Positions 1 through 11,800 of a DNA stretch of 64,000 nucleotides are shown one piece after another. Every line of letters begins with the position of its first letter. Positions within the stretch are counted from its first letter, which is position 1. The notes under the pieces were generated by a model. That model did no database searches. It was not told where the DNA came from and saw nothing but the letters and a program-made list of their open reading frames with translations. The DNA is from Luzula sylvatica. Taxonomy: Eukaryota > Streptophyta > Magnoliopsida > Poales > Juncaceae. Both the position numbers and the translations under genes were made by a program. The stretch lies in assembly GCA_946800325.1 (NCBI GenBank), contig OX326961.1:50246293-50310292 (forward strand), written 5' to 3'.

Positions 1-1549
1 CCATCTCTTGCCTTGGTTTGACTCTAACCTTGAGCCCCTCTTGCATGTGAAGTATAATAGAAAATTTCGGTACCGCAACAAAACCCGGAACAACTTCAAC
101 ATGGTACCGCCTTAACACAGCCACTACCACAGCCTTCATTTGCGTAAAAGCCAAATCTTTCCCGAAACATGTTCTCGGCCCCGAATTGAACGACATGAAT
201 TTATAACTCGGTTCGTGCTTTATCTTACCACTCACACTTAACCACCTTTCAGGTTTGAACTCCATGCAATCTTTCCCCCATATCCCCTCCATCCTCGCCA
301 TTGCATAGAGTGAAAATAGAATTCTACGTGTGTGATCGACTGGTACGTTATTGGGTAGTATATCAGGCTTCACTGCCTCCTTGTGGTTGAATGGTACCGG
401 TGGATACAACCTTAAAGACTCGCAAAGAGCTGCATGGAGATATACTAGTTGTTTGAGCTCAAGAGGAGTAGGAAAATTAGGGTTTTGTGGTGCACTTATT
501 TTGATTTCTTCCAATATCTTTTTCTCCACGTGCGGATTCTTGTGCAGTAAATAGAAAAACCATGTGAAGGCCGAGCTAGTCGTATCTCGACCGGCTACCA
601 TGATATTAAAAGTTGTATCGCGCAGAAATTTTTTGAAGTCTTCTCCTTCTTTACCAACTTCACTTTGACAATTCATATAAGAACTCAAAAAGTCAACATT
701 TTCTTCTTCTCCTTGTTCATCCTTATGGGTCTTAATCATCTCTCTCCTTTTTGACGCATACTCTTCTATGGTTTTGTCTATGACTTTCCAAGCCTTATTC
801 ATCTCCTTTTGGGATAAAAAATTAAATTTTCTCTCAAGTTTCAACCAAAAAACGGGCACAAACTGGCGATAAAACAATATCTCCTCTGCCTTATCCATTG
901 CTTGAGCAAACGGAATGGCCGGAAAACCCGGTACGAGGCATCCAGGGTCAACCCCGAATGTAAAAATTGCAGTTAGGTCAAAAGTTAGCCTTAAAAATAG
1001 ATCTTGCATATCAACAACTTGACCTGACGTAGCAATTTGTTCTAACAAAGGTAACAACCCATTTTCTAACTTGTCTTTTGTTGATCTACCAACAGAGGCA
1101 CGAAACTTCGCATCACTCAGTAAGGCATGGGCCTTTCTGCGCTGTAGAGCCCACGACTCATTATCGACATTGAAAATCCCTTCTCCTAAAACATCGAACA
1201 ACTCATAAAACTTTTCGCCTTTTGGGTAATTCGCGAAATGAGAAGTGAAAACGTGATTAACAATCGCGGGATCACATGTGAACAAATAATCAATTGGGGA
1301 ACCCAAAATGTTCTTGAAGATGTACGTGTAATTATTACGGCGCAATACATCGGTGCCCCAATCATGGATACGAGTTAAATTGATTACTATATGTGGGAGA
1401 ACTCCTAAGATTGGAGTGTTCAAAGGGAATTCGGGACGGCGATATATGAGACGGAGAAGGAAGAAGGAGAAGAGAGCTAGAATGATTTCAGGATAATGGA
1501 TTTGGATTGTTAGAGGTAGGAAGAGAAGAATTGATGAGGAGTTCTCCAT
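1..1549 (-). CDS. CYP96A: Cytochrome P450, CYP96A-like (midchain alkane hydroxylase type), 3' end cut by window
   Basis: One uninterrupted reading frame starts at the ATG whose first base is 1549 and runs leftward out of the window, giving about 516 residues without an intron. Visible landmarks, all in one frame: an N-terminal hydrophobic anchor (about residues 8-38) followed by a proline-rich hinge; the I-helix motif AGRDTT at about 319-324; the K-helix ExxR as ESLR (377-380); PERW at about 433; and the haem loop FNSGPRTCFGKD with the ligand Cys at about 461. The segments YPKGEKFYELFDVLGEGIF and the C-terminal SIILHMQEGLKVRV are typical of CYP96A, the family of Arabidopsis MAH1, which hydroxylates wax alkanes at midchain in the ER. 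Family members are about 500 residues, so only a few codons should be missing. The substrate is inferred from the family. CYP86 or CYP94 is a less likely assignment. Confidence 0.93.
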   Translation of the reverse strand, partial: MENSSSILLFLPLTIQIHYPEIILALFSFFLLRLIYRRPEFPLNTPILGVLPHIVINLTRIHDWGTDVLRRNNYTYIFKNILGSPIDYLFTCDPAIVNHVFTSHFANYPKGEKFYELFDVLGEGIFNVDNESWALQRRKAHALLSDAKFRASVGRSTKDKLENGLLPLLEQIATSGQVVDMQDLFLRLTFDLTAIFTFGVDPGCLVPGFPAIPFAQAMDKAEEILFYRQFVPVFWLKLERKFNFLSQKEMNKAWKVIDKTIEEYASKRREMIKTHKDEQGEEENVDFLSSYMNCQSEVGKEGEDFKKFLRDTTFNIMVAGRDTTSSAFTWFFYLLHKNPHVEKKILEEIKISAPQNPNFPTPLELKQLVYLHAALCESLRLYPPVPFNHKEAVKPDILPNNVPVDHTRRILFSLYAMARMEGIWGKDCMEFKPERWLSVSGKIKHEPSYKFMSFNSGPRTCFGKDLAFTQMKAVVVAVLRRYHVEVVPGFVAVPKFSIILHMQEGLKVRVKPRQEM

Positions 1550-1615
1550 TTTTTTTCTTAATAATTATGTAAGTGTTTTGTTGAGGGGTTGTAGTTCTTC
1601 TTTTCCTTGAAGACT

Positions 1616-1623
1616 TATTTATA
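1616..1623 (-). promoter_or_regulatory. TATA box of the P450 gene
   Basis: TATAAATA on the minus strand lies 67 bp upstream of the P450 start codon, leaving room for a short 5' UTR of roughly 30-40 nt. The remaining divergent intergenic DNA (1550-2224) is AT-rich and shows no other recognised gene. Confidence 0.6.
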
Positions 1624-2187
1624 ATAGAGAATATATGCATGAGAGTATAGAAGTAGCCTTGAAAGAGAGATTGTAAGGAGATGTTTGGTGAATCTATCAA
1701 TTATAGACGTTATTTTCCATTTATTAATTTTTCATCATGAAAGAATATAGTTATTTATGCCTGTCCAGTGATATTCTAGAAATAAGTGCTATATACATAT
1801 GTTAGACATGGTTAATAACCTAACTTATTAAGAAAATGCAATATTCAAGATGTGAATCATGACAAGACCAGTTCCCTAAATACTTACTTGCACAACACAA
1901 CTTCTAAATAATTTGAACCACATACATAATATGTTATATATATGTAAATATATAAATCATGTAATTGTCCACAACCACAAAGATAAACATCACATAATAA
2001 GTCATAAATACAGATTACTATTTATACATAGTAATTTTATGTACATGTAAATACATAAATATATGCATGCAATGATAAAATGATTTGAAGAAATTAAATA
2101 ACAAGTTATAATACAAATCACTAATATATACTATAGGTTTTTTTGGGCCATGATTAGGCCCAACATATATGTTATATATTATGTATA

Positions 2188-2218
2188 TTTTGGCGGGAGT
2201 CTTTCCCTCCAAACCCTA
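2188..2218 (+). promoter_or_regulatory. E2F site and telo-box upstream of the histone-fold gene
   Basis: TTTTGGCGGG (from 2188) matches the plant E2F consensus WTTSSCSS, and AAACCCTA (2211-2218) is a perfect telo-box ending 6 bp before the ATG. In plants E2F sites mark S-phase genes and telo-boxes mark replication and translation genes. A TA-rich stretch at about 2165-2187 may serve as TATA region. Function is inferred from motif identity and position. Confidence 0.6.
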
Positions 2219-2224
2219 GCCCTA

Positions 2225-2671
2225 ATGGCGGAAGAAGAGCAAGAAGATGCATCCCCATCTTTGTCACCATCGTTCCCGTTGAGCAAAATCAAACGGATAA
2301 TGAAGCTAGATCGAGATATTAGGAAGGCGACCTCAGAAGCCACTGTATTGATCTCCATTGCTACAGATTTGTTCATAGCATCACTGACGACTGGAGCCCG
2401 TACAGAAGTGCTGAATCGTAAGAGACGAGTCATAAGATCTGAGGATGTTCGATCTGCTGTGAAATCTCATGCACCAACAGCTAATTTCCTTCTTGATTGC
2501 CTCTCGATGGCCGCGGTGCAGACTGAACGAAGGCGAAATGGCGGAGATAAGGATGAGATGGACGAGGAAGAGGAGATGGTGTTGCCGCGTGGGACACGAA
2601 GGATTGATAAGATCTTTCAGAAAGTATCGGTGGAATCAGAGATAGTCATGGATTCTGGGACGCTTAATTAG
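2225..2671 (+). CDS. Histone-fold protein, NF-YC13 / DNA polymerase epsilon small-subunit (DPB3/POLE4) type
   Basis: Intronless frame of 148 residues. The start chosen is the ATG of MAEEEQED at 2225, because the upstream in-frame ATG (2150) lies in the TA-rich promoter and would place the E2F site inside the coding region. An acidic N-terminus is followed by a histone fold from about residue 18 to 95: PLSKIKRIMKLD opens helix 1, the long central helix contains TDLFIASLTTGA, and RVIRSEDVRSAVKSHAPTAN forms the last helices. A charged, acidic tail follows (DEMDEEEEM). The order and the phrase KRIMKLD resemble plant NF-YC13-like proteins, which group with polymerase epsilon subunit DPB3/POLE4 rather than with classic CCAAT-binding NF-YC. 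The likely role is as one half of a histone-fold dimer in the replicative polymerase. A true NF-YC role cannot be excluded by eye. Confidence 0.82.
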   Translation: MAEEEQEDASPSLSPSFPLSKIKRIMKLDRDIRKATSEATVLISIATDLFIASLTTGARTEVLNRKRRVIRSEDVRSAVKSHAPTANFLLDCLSMAAVQTERRRNGGDKDEMDEEEEMVLPRGTRRIDKIFQKVSVESEIVMDSGTLN

Positions 2672-3985
2672 TGAGTTTTATGAATCTTCTTTTTTTTCTC
2701 CTTTTTTGTGAACTCATCGATCATTTCTTTCTTGTTCTAAATGAATCTACTAAATTTGGGAAATGGGGTGCATGGAATTAGAGTTGAAATTGGTTTTTAG
2801 ATTAACATTCAAACTTATTGAAAATACATTCAAAATTCGAAAATGCATGAATTGTTCAAACGAACACAAAATAAATTCCAAGTTAAATTAAAAATACATT
2901 CAAAGGATTCTAGCTTAAAAATATATCCAGTATGGATTGTTTTTATGAGAGAAAGGGGGAGAAAAAAACGAGTCTGGCCGATTCAAATCTAATTCAAATT
3001 GTCAAAGTTCAAATCAGAATCAATCGGGTCGAAATCAAACCAAAATCAAATTTAAATCGAACAATTTAGGATAAATGATGACGGTAACAAACTGATTATT
3101 TAATATAAAACCGATATTTCGAACACTAAATTTGTATGCATTTCTTCGCTTTATTTTCAGTTTTGACTGAATCACACATGTTTTCCCCGACATTGATAGA
3201 CTTACAAAAAGATCATTAATTTATGTCGATGTAACTGAATGTTGGTAAAATTGAGTACATATGAGGCCTATATATGTTGGTTATTGAAAATAATTAAAAT
3301 TAAAATTAGATTTTACCAGCGATGTAAGTTATTGGGTGTTCGAATCTAATTTGAATTTTTATCAAAAGATTTAGTGATTTAGTCCATCAAAATTGATACG
3401 GGTGATACGATTCAAGAGTTCCCGTTGATAAAGAGTAATGGTTTGAACTAGATATAACACGAAATAATTACTCATCCTCCCGAATTAAATTCATCCACAT
3501 AATTATGTCATGCTTAAGTGTCATTAATCATTTAAGATATAATTGTTGTTGCCTCGATTCAAAACTAGGATTTTGCTTGAGCTTGTAGGAAATTGTGTAT
3601 GGATACAGATGTTTTGTCTGATTTTTTTTTGTTTCTATTAATTAATATAACGCATTATGGCGCAACGTAGATGTTAAACGTTGTTGTATTATACTTGTTC
3701 TTTTTCTTTTCTTTTTTCATTTTTTGACCTCGACAAAGAAAAATAGAATTAAACTAATTCAAAACTTATAAATAACCCTGTACAAAAAAATTTAAGTAAC
3801 AAAAAGAATGATTCCAATTTTATTAACTTTTTTGTACTAATATGTGTGATAATTCATATTTGTATATTTTAGATTTCTCTACGTACATGTTAGATATGTT
3901 ATTATTTTGTTTGTATTTTAATATTATTTTTGGATATTTATGCTCAAGTTATTTCATGATATCTTTAAATAGATCTAATTTTAAA
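2672..3985. other. AT-rich intergenic DNA, nothing recognised
   Basis: Downstream of the histone-fold gene there is AT-rich sequence with homopolymer runs. No open frame above background, tRNA, terminal inverted repeat or long tandem repeat was seen. Confidence 0.6.
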
Positions 3986-4238
3986 CAATGGACCGTGCTC
4001 TCCTTCTTCCACGCTCTTGCTTTCTTACCCCTTCGATTGCTTTGTACGACGAGTTTTCTCAGCCTTTGGATTGCTTTCTTTCTTTGCCTTCTTTGCTCTA
4101 TTTGCTGAGCACCGCATCTCTTTCTTTCATCGTACGCGCGCTACTCATTCCACGCTCTTTGCTCTCTTATCCTTCCCGTCTAGGGTTTGTTGGCGCTTCT
4201 TCTTTCTTTGGGCAAGATTTTCACCTAGGGTTTATGCG

Positions 4239-4873
4239 TAGGGGTGTCAACGGTTCGGATCCGGTTCGGATAGTGGTCATACCAGATCCATATCCATATT
4301 TTTTTTTCGGATAAGGATCGGGATACGGAATTACCCGGATCCGGATATGGTTCGGATAATAAACGGATACGGATACGGTTCGGATATTGTCGGATACGGA
4401 TACGGATACGGTTCTCTTTCGGATATTAAAACGGATACTATGTTATCATAACATAACTTAGTTTTTAGCTATAAATATATATAATTTGTGACATGAACAA
4501 TAAATATGATTATATTTAAACCTAATTTTACGATTGTGATTTTAAATCACTCACAAATCATTAATTTGTATATGATTTTTCAACTAATATCAAATATAAT
4601 ACATAAAAATAATATATATAATATGCGTATCCGGATCCGGTTTCGATACTCGAATCTGGTTTCGAGTATCCGGATCCTAAAAATATCCGGATCCGGAACA
4701 CGGATCCGGTCCCCGCACCAAAACCGAATATCGAATCCGGTTCCGGATCCTAAAATTAGCAATCAGATCCATATCCGGATCCACTCGGATTCGGATATTT
4801 TTTTCGAATCCGGATATTTCTTCGGATACGGTTCGGGTCGGTTCGGGCAATATCCACACCATTGACATCCCTA
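4239..4873. mobile_element. hAT-type MITE with GGATCCGGAT-rich interior (copy 1)
   Basis: The ends are TAGGGGTGTCAA and its near-perfect inverse TTGACATCCCTA. The flanks carry a perfect 8-bp target duplication TTTATGCG (4231-4238 and 4874-4881), diagnostic of hAT transposition. The 635-bp interior has no coding capacity. Both subterminal regions are made of degenerate GGATCCGGAT / CGGATACGGATA units around an AT-rich core. A second copy of the family lies at 41133-41686. Confidence 0.92.
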
Positions 4874-5314
4874 TTTATGCGCCTGAGTTGTTCTTCTTTC
4901 TTTGGGCGAGATTGTGCTTTCTTTGCTATTTGTTCAGATCTAGATCTTTTTCTTTCTTTCGCGAGACGATTGTATACATGGCCCATGTCATTCTTTGACT
5001 GAATTTCTGTTGTTGTCTGTTGCGTGATTTGGAGTTTGTTTCGCTGTTTTTTCACGTCCTTTAATGGGCTTCGATTTCTTATTTGTTTTCCAACAAGGTA
5101 TGCTTTGTTTGCTCTTTTTTTTCTGGGTGTTGTTCTTTACAATGCTTGATTTCTCCGATATTTAGATCATTTCTCATCTGCCCCCCATTTGTTTTCAGAT
5201 TGTTTTGGGCTTTTGCTGCAATCATTGATTTTTATTATTTTCCCCTCATTTTTCATCTGCCCTTGATTTGTTTTTGTTGTTTTCTTTCCGATTTTTGGTG
5301 GCTTTACTGAAATC

Positions 5315-5622
5315 TTGCCTCTTCATGGGTCGAATTCTGTCAGTTGGTTCAGACATGGATTCAAAGTTCAATTCCAGTGGTTAAAGGGTGTGCTCGGTTC
5401 GTTCGTGTGTTGCTTTGTGTTGAATTGCTTCCCTTATATATTGCCAATTCGATTGATTTATCATCTGCCATGGATTCAAAGTTGTTATGGGACGAATTGT
5501 GCTAATTGGTTCAAAGATCGAGTCCAAGTTGTGTTCTGCTGGTTCAAAATGGGTGTGCTCGGTTGATTTGTGGGTTTATTTTGGTTGAATTGCTCACCTT
5601 ATACATTGCCAATTCGATGATG
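5315..5622 (+). repeat. Imperfect tandem duplication, ~170-bp period
   Basis: The segment beginning CATGGGTCGAATTCTGTCAG (5324 on) recurs in altered form from about 5486. Shared phrases are TGGTTCA, TCCAGTGG/TTCTGCTGG, GGGTGTGCTCGGTT, GAATTGCT, and TATTGCCAATTCGATTGAT/GATGA. The surrounding 3986-5900 DNA is pyrimidine-rich and TTCTTT-rich, looks like plant leader/intron sequence, and has no convincing open frame. Confidence 0.6.
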
Positions 5623-6142
5623 ACTGAGTAAAAAAGAATAGATACATACATGAACATGTATTCTGTTGAGTTTTAATGGTGGCGATTGGATAGAGAGCCC
5701 TCTTTCATTCTTCCGTTGGTTGGATTGTTGGCTGGTGCGAAAATTCGAGTTTGTTTGGGTTGTCTTTTCGCGTTCTTTATTGTGTTTCCATTTCTTCGTT
5801 TTTTGGACAAGTTATTGTCTTATTTGTTCTTTGGTTTGTTATTCTCTGCGAGGAATAGTTAGTGATGGCTCGGATTGGTTATGCGTGGGGTTATGTTGAT
5901 TTGGATTACTTCCCTCTTGATTCATAATTCGATGAAGAAAGCAAAGTTACGAACAGATAAAAAAAAAAATAAGAACAGATATTTTGAGAATACATTTGAA
6001 TTTAAGAGGGAAGATGTTCAACATTTTAAGAGGGAAGATGTTGAGAAAATAAAAATCATGATTCATCATTTTTTGAGGCGGTTTCATGGACAATTATTAA
6101 CAACATTATTCGGTATGATCTGGTAATTTTGCGATTTCATTT

Positions 6143-6740
6143 TTGATAATTTCAGAAATTATTGAGTATTTTTTTTTGATGCATGGATTTCCAAAGTTGG
6201 ATAAGATAAAAGACCCAAACGGACAATGTAGACAACTCGAGGACCTCACTGGAAAATTGCGAGAGTGCAAACGGTACAATATCCTTAATTCCTTATTCAT
6301 AATTTTTATACATTTTATTTTTACATGTTTATTTCCCTTCTAAATTTTCAGATTAAGAAGCTTAATTCCTATTTCTTTGAGAAAACGCAAGTAAACCCTC
6401 CTTTTTAATTATATTTTTTTAGCTTACATTATTCATTTGGTTAGCTATGTATTTTGTTTGGATATATACCCAAGTAGTCGCAGAAATTAAGGAATTGAAC
6501 TTTTCGATGGGGCGGGAACCAGTGAACGCAGTCCTGAAAACCACGTACAACTTGCTTATGGTACTTATTTTCCTATTTTGCCCTTCAAACAATAGACAGC
6601 ATTACAAAGGATGAGAATTTATTAATTAAATAATTAATTTGTGATAATGCAGAAATGAGTAATCAGTTGATTGATGCGGGAAGGGAACAGATGGATTTTT
6701 GGCTTTCATTTTTATCAACATGATAAATAGGTACTATAAA
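6143..6740 (+). pseudogene. Possible decayed spliced gene fragment, unidentified
   Basis: Several short AG-to-GT bounded segments look like exons: about 6170-6275 (reads LDKIKDPNGQCRQLEDLTGKL in one frame), 6352-6390, 6491-6560 and 6653-6710. I could not find one frame joining them with correct splice phase, and no family was recognised. A direct repeat (GTGACGGCAGGAATATTC) follows at about 6755 and 6813. This is either a decayed gene or chance; confidence is low. Confidence 0.2.
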
Positions 6741-7999
6741 TCATCGACATGAAGTGACGGCAGGAATATTCGTGTGAAGATTGAAATGCGTAGGCGGCTT
6801 TAGGATTGCGAAAGTGACGGCAGGAATATTCAGAAAATAGGAGGGGCTTTAGGTAAATTTCAAACAATAGGAAAGTGGTGCACACTAATGAATTTTAACA
6901 GGGTCAGTCTTTTGCTTCTACTGTATTGAAAAAGTTTGTATTTTAACCCCTCAAAAACTTAAAATCATTTGTTTGCCGAAAAGATGAGGTACCAAGCGAT
7001 TATGCCATGGATGTGAGTCCATGCATAAGGTAATGTACGGTTAGAATTTCGAGAAAATGGAAGATTAATCTTTATTGTGCTAAATATTATTTTTTGTATT
7101 CAGTCCATGCATAGGTACATTCTATTTATAGATCCTTAATTACGACTCATTTAAGATTGTATTCCGGTAGTTGAACTAGCTCATTGTGATAATAATACAA
7201 ATTTTTCGGAATTCACAGGCCTAATTTTATCAGGGGGGTATATTTGCAAGGGTGGCTCAAATTGTTTCCTAAATTTGTTTAATTTATGGATTTCTCCCCA
7301 ATTTCAACGTTGGTGTGTTTTGTGTTGAAGAAAGACATATTTTGCGTAATCCTAGCAACTTCGACTTTTTGTGAAAAAAAATTAGCAAAATTTTACAATA
7401 AATGTTTCTTTTCTTAATTTTTAAAAGGGTTATAGTATCGAGTTTTAAATTATTTCAAGGGATAATTTTTAACTATTTTGAGGACGTAATTGTGTAATAT
7501 TTAAACATTTTGAGAGCGCAATTCCGTAAATTTGTAGCAACATTTGGTTTCTTTTTTGGTAGATCTGTAAATAACTTATATAAACTGGTAACCTATTTAA
7601 GACAAGGCACGAAATGAAATTGGTGAACATTAAATTACAATACAATACAAACTGTGAAGCACAAAGTTAAATCACTAAGGGCACGTTTGTTTTGCAGTAA
7701 TTATGTCCGTTAGTATATTGAACTACTGTATTAGTTTATTCTTTATTGTTTGATTTGATGTAATTTATCAAACTACTGCAAGTCGACTTAAATTATCTTT
7801 CTACTTTTCTGCAACTCAAGTTCCTCTCAAATTTACATGAATTGGAGATACATCACAACACAACCTCCCCTTAAATATGGATTATATTTTCATTGTGTTA
7901 ATTTACAAAATTAATCAACACAATAATTTGAATAAATAAATAAACACTACTCACAATAATCTAAATAAATAAATAGACACAACTCGAAAATATCACAAG

Positions 8000-8326
8000 T
8001 GTCGTAAAATTAGCAAAAATCTCAAGAAGCTACACTCAAGAAATAAGAGAAAATCATTTAAGAGAAGAAGAGATGAGAGAATAGTAAATATTTCATTTCA
8101 TTGGATTCATTTCTCTATCCTATTACAATGAGAAGTGAGGGATATTTATAGCCTACTCAATACCATGGATTCATACACAATACCATGAATGGTAATCTAC
8201 AAAACCATGAGTGGTGCCCATGGTATACATTATCATGATACAATACCATGGGTGGTGCCATCATACACATAAAATAAAATCTAATAATAATACATTCACA
8301 TTAATATATACAATATATTTATAACA
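8000..8326 (-). repeat. 3' LTR of the 8000-13665 Copia element
   Basis: 327 bp. In minus-strand sense it starts TGTTATAAATATATTG and ends ACGACA. It matches 13337-13665 along its whole length apart from scattered substitutions and one 2-bp indel. Confidence 0.92.
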
Positions 8327-8493
8327 CTCCCTCTTGAATGTATTTGACTTCGTACGTCGGAAGAAGCGGTCTCCTTGAAAAAGAACTGAAGGTGTACTAT
8401 CCAATTAATTGAAGTCATGGAGAAATACAAAACTTTCGTGATGGAAGAACTGGTGATATGAAGTTCTCCTTTGATATTAATATCATAAAAATA

Positions 8494-8654
8494 TGCCTCG
8501 TTAAAACCTTACTAGGTAAAACCCAATATGACAAAAATTCTAGTGAAAGAAAAAGAGTGCAATATTATATACGCATCATGATCTGCCTCATTAAAAACCT
8601 TGTCATGAAAAACCCATTGGGACAAAAATCATGATCAAGGACAAAAAGAGTGCA
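8494..8654 (-). other. Duplicated structured motif between pol remnants and 3' LTR
   Basis: Two copies (8494-8561 and 8584-8654) begin TGCCTCRTTAAAA and end AAAAGAGTGCA on the plus strand. Between these constants each copy has a stem with a different sequence: ACTAG...CTAGT in copy 1, TCATGA...TCATGA plus an outer CCTTG...CAAGG in copy 2. The stem differs but pairing is kept, which points to selection on RNA (or single-stranded DNA) structure. The same kind of motif occurs near the 3' end of many plant Copia elements, from general familiarity. Confidence 0.65.
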
Positions 8655-8859
8655 TTGCGTATTATTTCTTCCCCTCATGGATACAAATATTTCTAATCAT
8701 ATAAAATTCATTCTTTTGCACTAGCTGTTCAAAACGTTATTGCTAGTTATACATAATTCCTCCAGGGAATTATTCAATGTAGTTGCAATCCATAACAAAC
8801 TATTTGGTATCGAATATCTTTCTTCTCAAATTGGTTAATTAAGTAATGTGTCAGTTTAG

Positions 8860-11800
8860 AACTCTTCGGGAGTTTTAATAATCGTAAATTAAATACACAT
8901 TATCTACGAATTTGATCATTGATACACACATATAGAATTTCATCAATATCAAAAATGATTATATCATATATGCTCGGATTATTTCAATTCATACAAAGAT
9001 CTTTGTTATTTAATATAATATGCTTCGTGCATATCTCTCGAGAGTTTAAATAATATTCTTCAGACATTCTAAATCCTTCATGGATTTTCATGAATATAAT
9101 AATCGAATGAGCATATGAATAATCTGTTATAATGTATACATGATACATTCTGAGTCCTTCAGGGACATTCAAATGAATATACCTTTCCATTACCATTGTA
9201 AGGTACAATCTGTTTCTAGACTGCAAGTCCATAAATTTCACATCGTCATGTGAATTTTGTTTTGGCCAATACTTTGATTTCGTCGACATTTTCAAATTGA
9301 TTTAATACTAGACCCTCGTTTTCATTAATTATCAATTGTAAATGCATATGCAAATTTCTCAATAACTATAGTTTCTTTTCGGTTCTATCTTTATCTAGTA
9401 AACTCATGATTTTGAGATCTCATTATTTTGAACATATTCAATGTTGACAGGTACCTGAACTCAATCATTCATGTCATATATGGATTAATCTTTCAATATC
9501 CTTTTCAGAAGGATATATTTTGTTAGAAGTATTAACAACTTCTATTATACCAACTCTTTTATCATGCTCTTTCTTATTTCATTGATTTATCTTGGTGGAA
9601 CCGATTGGTCGACCACGTTTCGGGCGCATATCAAACTGAAAATTATCCAAGAATATTATATTTACAATTAAGAGCATTTTACACTGGAAAATTCTAGCAT
9701 CCAATTATTTATTTGTAATTTGATGGAAATAATTAATTCATGAACTTCTAGTTCATATTTACTTTTCCGAGGATCTAATTTGATGATGCATATAAGTTCT
9801 TACTTTTCCAGTTTTATTTCTCTCCCCCTAATGTAAGCATGAGTAATCGATAATACATATTGAAGTTCTTCGAGACTTCCACGGTATATTATATATTGAA
9901 CTGTTTTACTAATGTTTGATCATCTTAGTCATTTATTTCTTTTCTCCTTCAAAGAATTTGTATATCTATAGTCAAATGTCTATCATTCTTCAAGAATATA
10001 TTTTTTTATAACAAATAACACATAATCCTTCGGGGATACAATAGTTACAACTTGCATATTTGACTATTGTTACTTCCTTAATCGTAAACTTCTTGTTTAC
10101 ATATATATTTTAAGATTTCTGATTAAGCATACCATTTGAACTTCTGGTTCAATTAAATAAAAATATCAACGTTACAATCAACCCATTATATATGCCGGAC
10201 AATATTTTGTTTATCTCATCCGTGTATGATATGTAGAGCTACTGGCACATCAACTACACATCTAAAATTGAATGAGTACTTTTGGTCCCAGACCAATCAA
10301 AAGTTATAATTAATGGGGATTTGGGGAGTACTTGTGATAAATAGTTGGCTTTAATTTAATAATATTGTGGCAGCATATCTTATGCTTAAACAATTAATCA
10401 CAAAGCATTAAATTATACTTATCAATAATGAGCTTCTGATTCAACTACTAATTTCAATTGTACTTATATATGCCACAAATTACTCTTCAAGAGTAATCAA
10501 TCATGACTCTTCGAGAGCCAACGATTATATTCGTTATTTCAAATATGTTTATATTTACTCTTCCAGAATATTATAGATAATTACTCTTCATAAGTAATCA
10601 AAACAATAAATCATCTATTGTCATATAGATAATTAATTTTCTAAAGTAAATAAAATAACGACTCTTCCAGAATCATCGATCATATTCATGATTTCAAATA
10701 TTGAAATATATACATGTCTATTTGTTTATTTATCAAACAAAATAAATACAAACAAGCTTTGTATTAATGATTGTATTGCTTCAATCGACAAAGTTATCAT
10801 GTTAATTCTATTTCATTCTCCTCATAAAGAGGGTTGATAAAAATTAATTAATATCATATGTTGTACTACTGGTACAATCATTTCAAGAAAAATCTTGAAA
10901 GAATATATTTTGAGATATATTTATACTACATTTTGCTGGGTCTCGTTTCTCATGTGATTTTCTTTTCATAATCACCTTGATTCCAATTATATATTTGTTC
11001 CTTTCAGGCAACATTCACTTCTGGAAATGAGTGGAATCAATCACACTTATATCTCAATTAAATTCACTTATTGAAGAAGACAAAATAATATGAATTCAAA
11101 TAGTTTTGAATTATCTTCTTAACTTTGCTTCTACGGGAGCAAGCATAACAAATAGACAATTATTGATATATAATATCTTCAGATATTCTTTCTCCACGAA
11201 ATATTCATTGAGATTCAATATTTAATATTTTGGAGTTAGATTCAATTACTAACTCGTAATACTGCAATGTCAAGTGCATTTAATAAAAATAAATAAATAG
11301 AATAAGATCCACAAAACAAAACAATAAAAAAATGTGACATATAGATAAATTCTGAATAAATTATTTATATAAATAAAAATACTCATAATGTTTACCTGGA
11401 ATTTCGGATGAAACGGATGACTTACATTGGCATTAAAGATTCGTTATTTAATATTTGTTTTCCTTCTAGGATTTTCATCTTTAGACGCAAATGGTATGCA
11501 ACACTTCAAATGTGCTTTAAGAATCATTTACTAATAATATTGAATGTCCTTCTGGGATATCAATTCAATTTGCGACATTTTGCAACATGAATATGTGATT
11601 TATTCAGTTTGTAAAATCAACAAATGCGTCGAGTAATTGATTCGTAATATTTTCTAAAAGAAAAATATTTTTGAACTTCTAGTTCGCATAGTGTCCATTG
11701 TATGTCAAAATGAAACAATGATATCTTTTTATCTAATATCATGCTTAATTTTATTTTTCTTTTGTCCATAATAAAGGAAAATTTGTCTCATCAAATTGAC

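Noticed and set aside
2150..2224. N-terminal extension of the histone-fold protein from an upstream ATG
   Set aside because: The extension would translate the TA-rich promoter, E2F site and telo-box. The acidic start at 2225 fits the family better.
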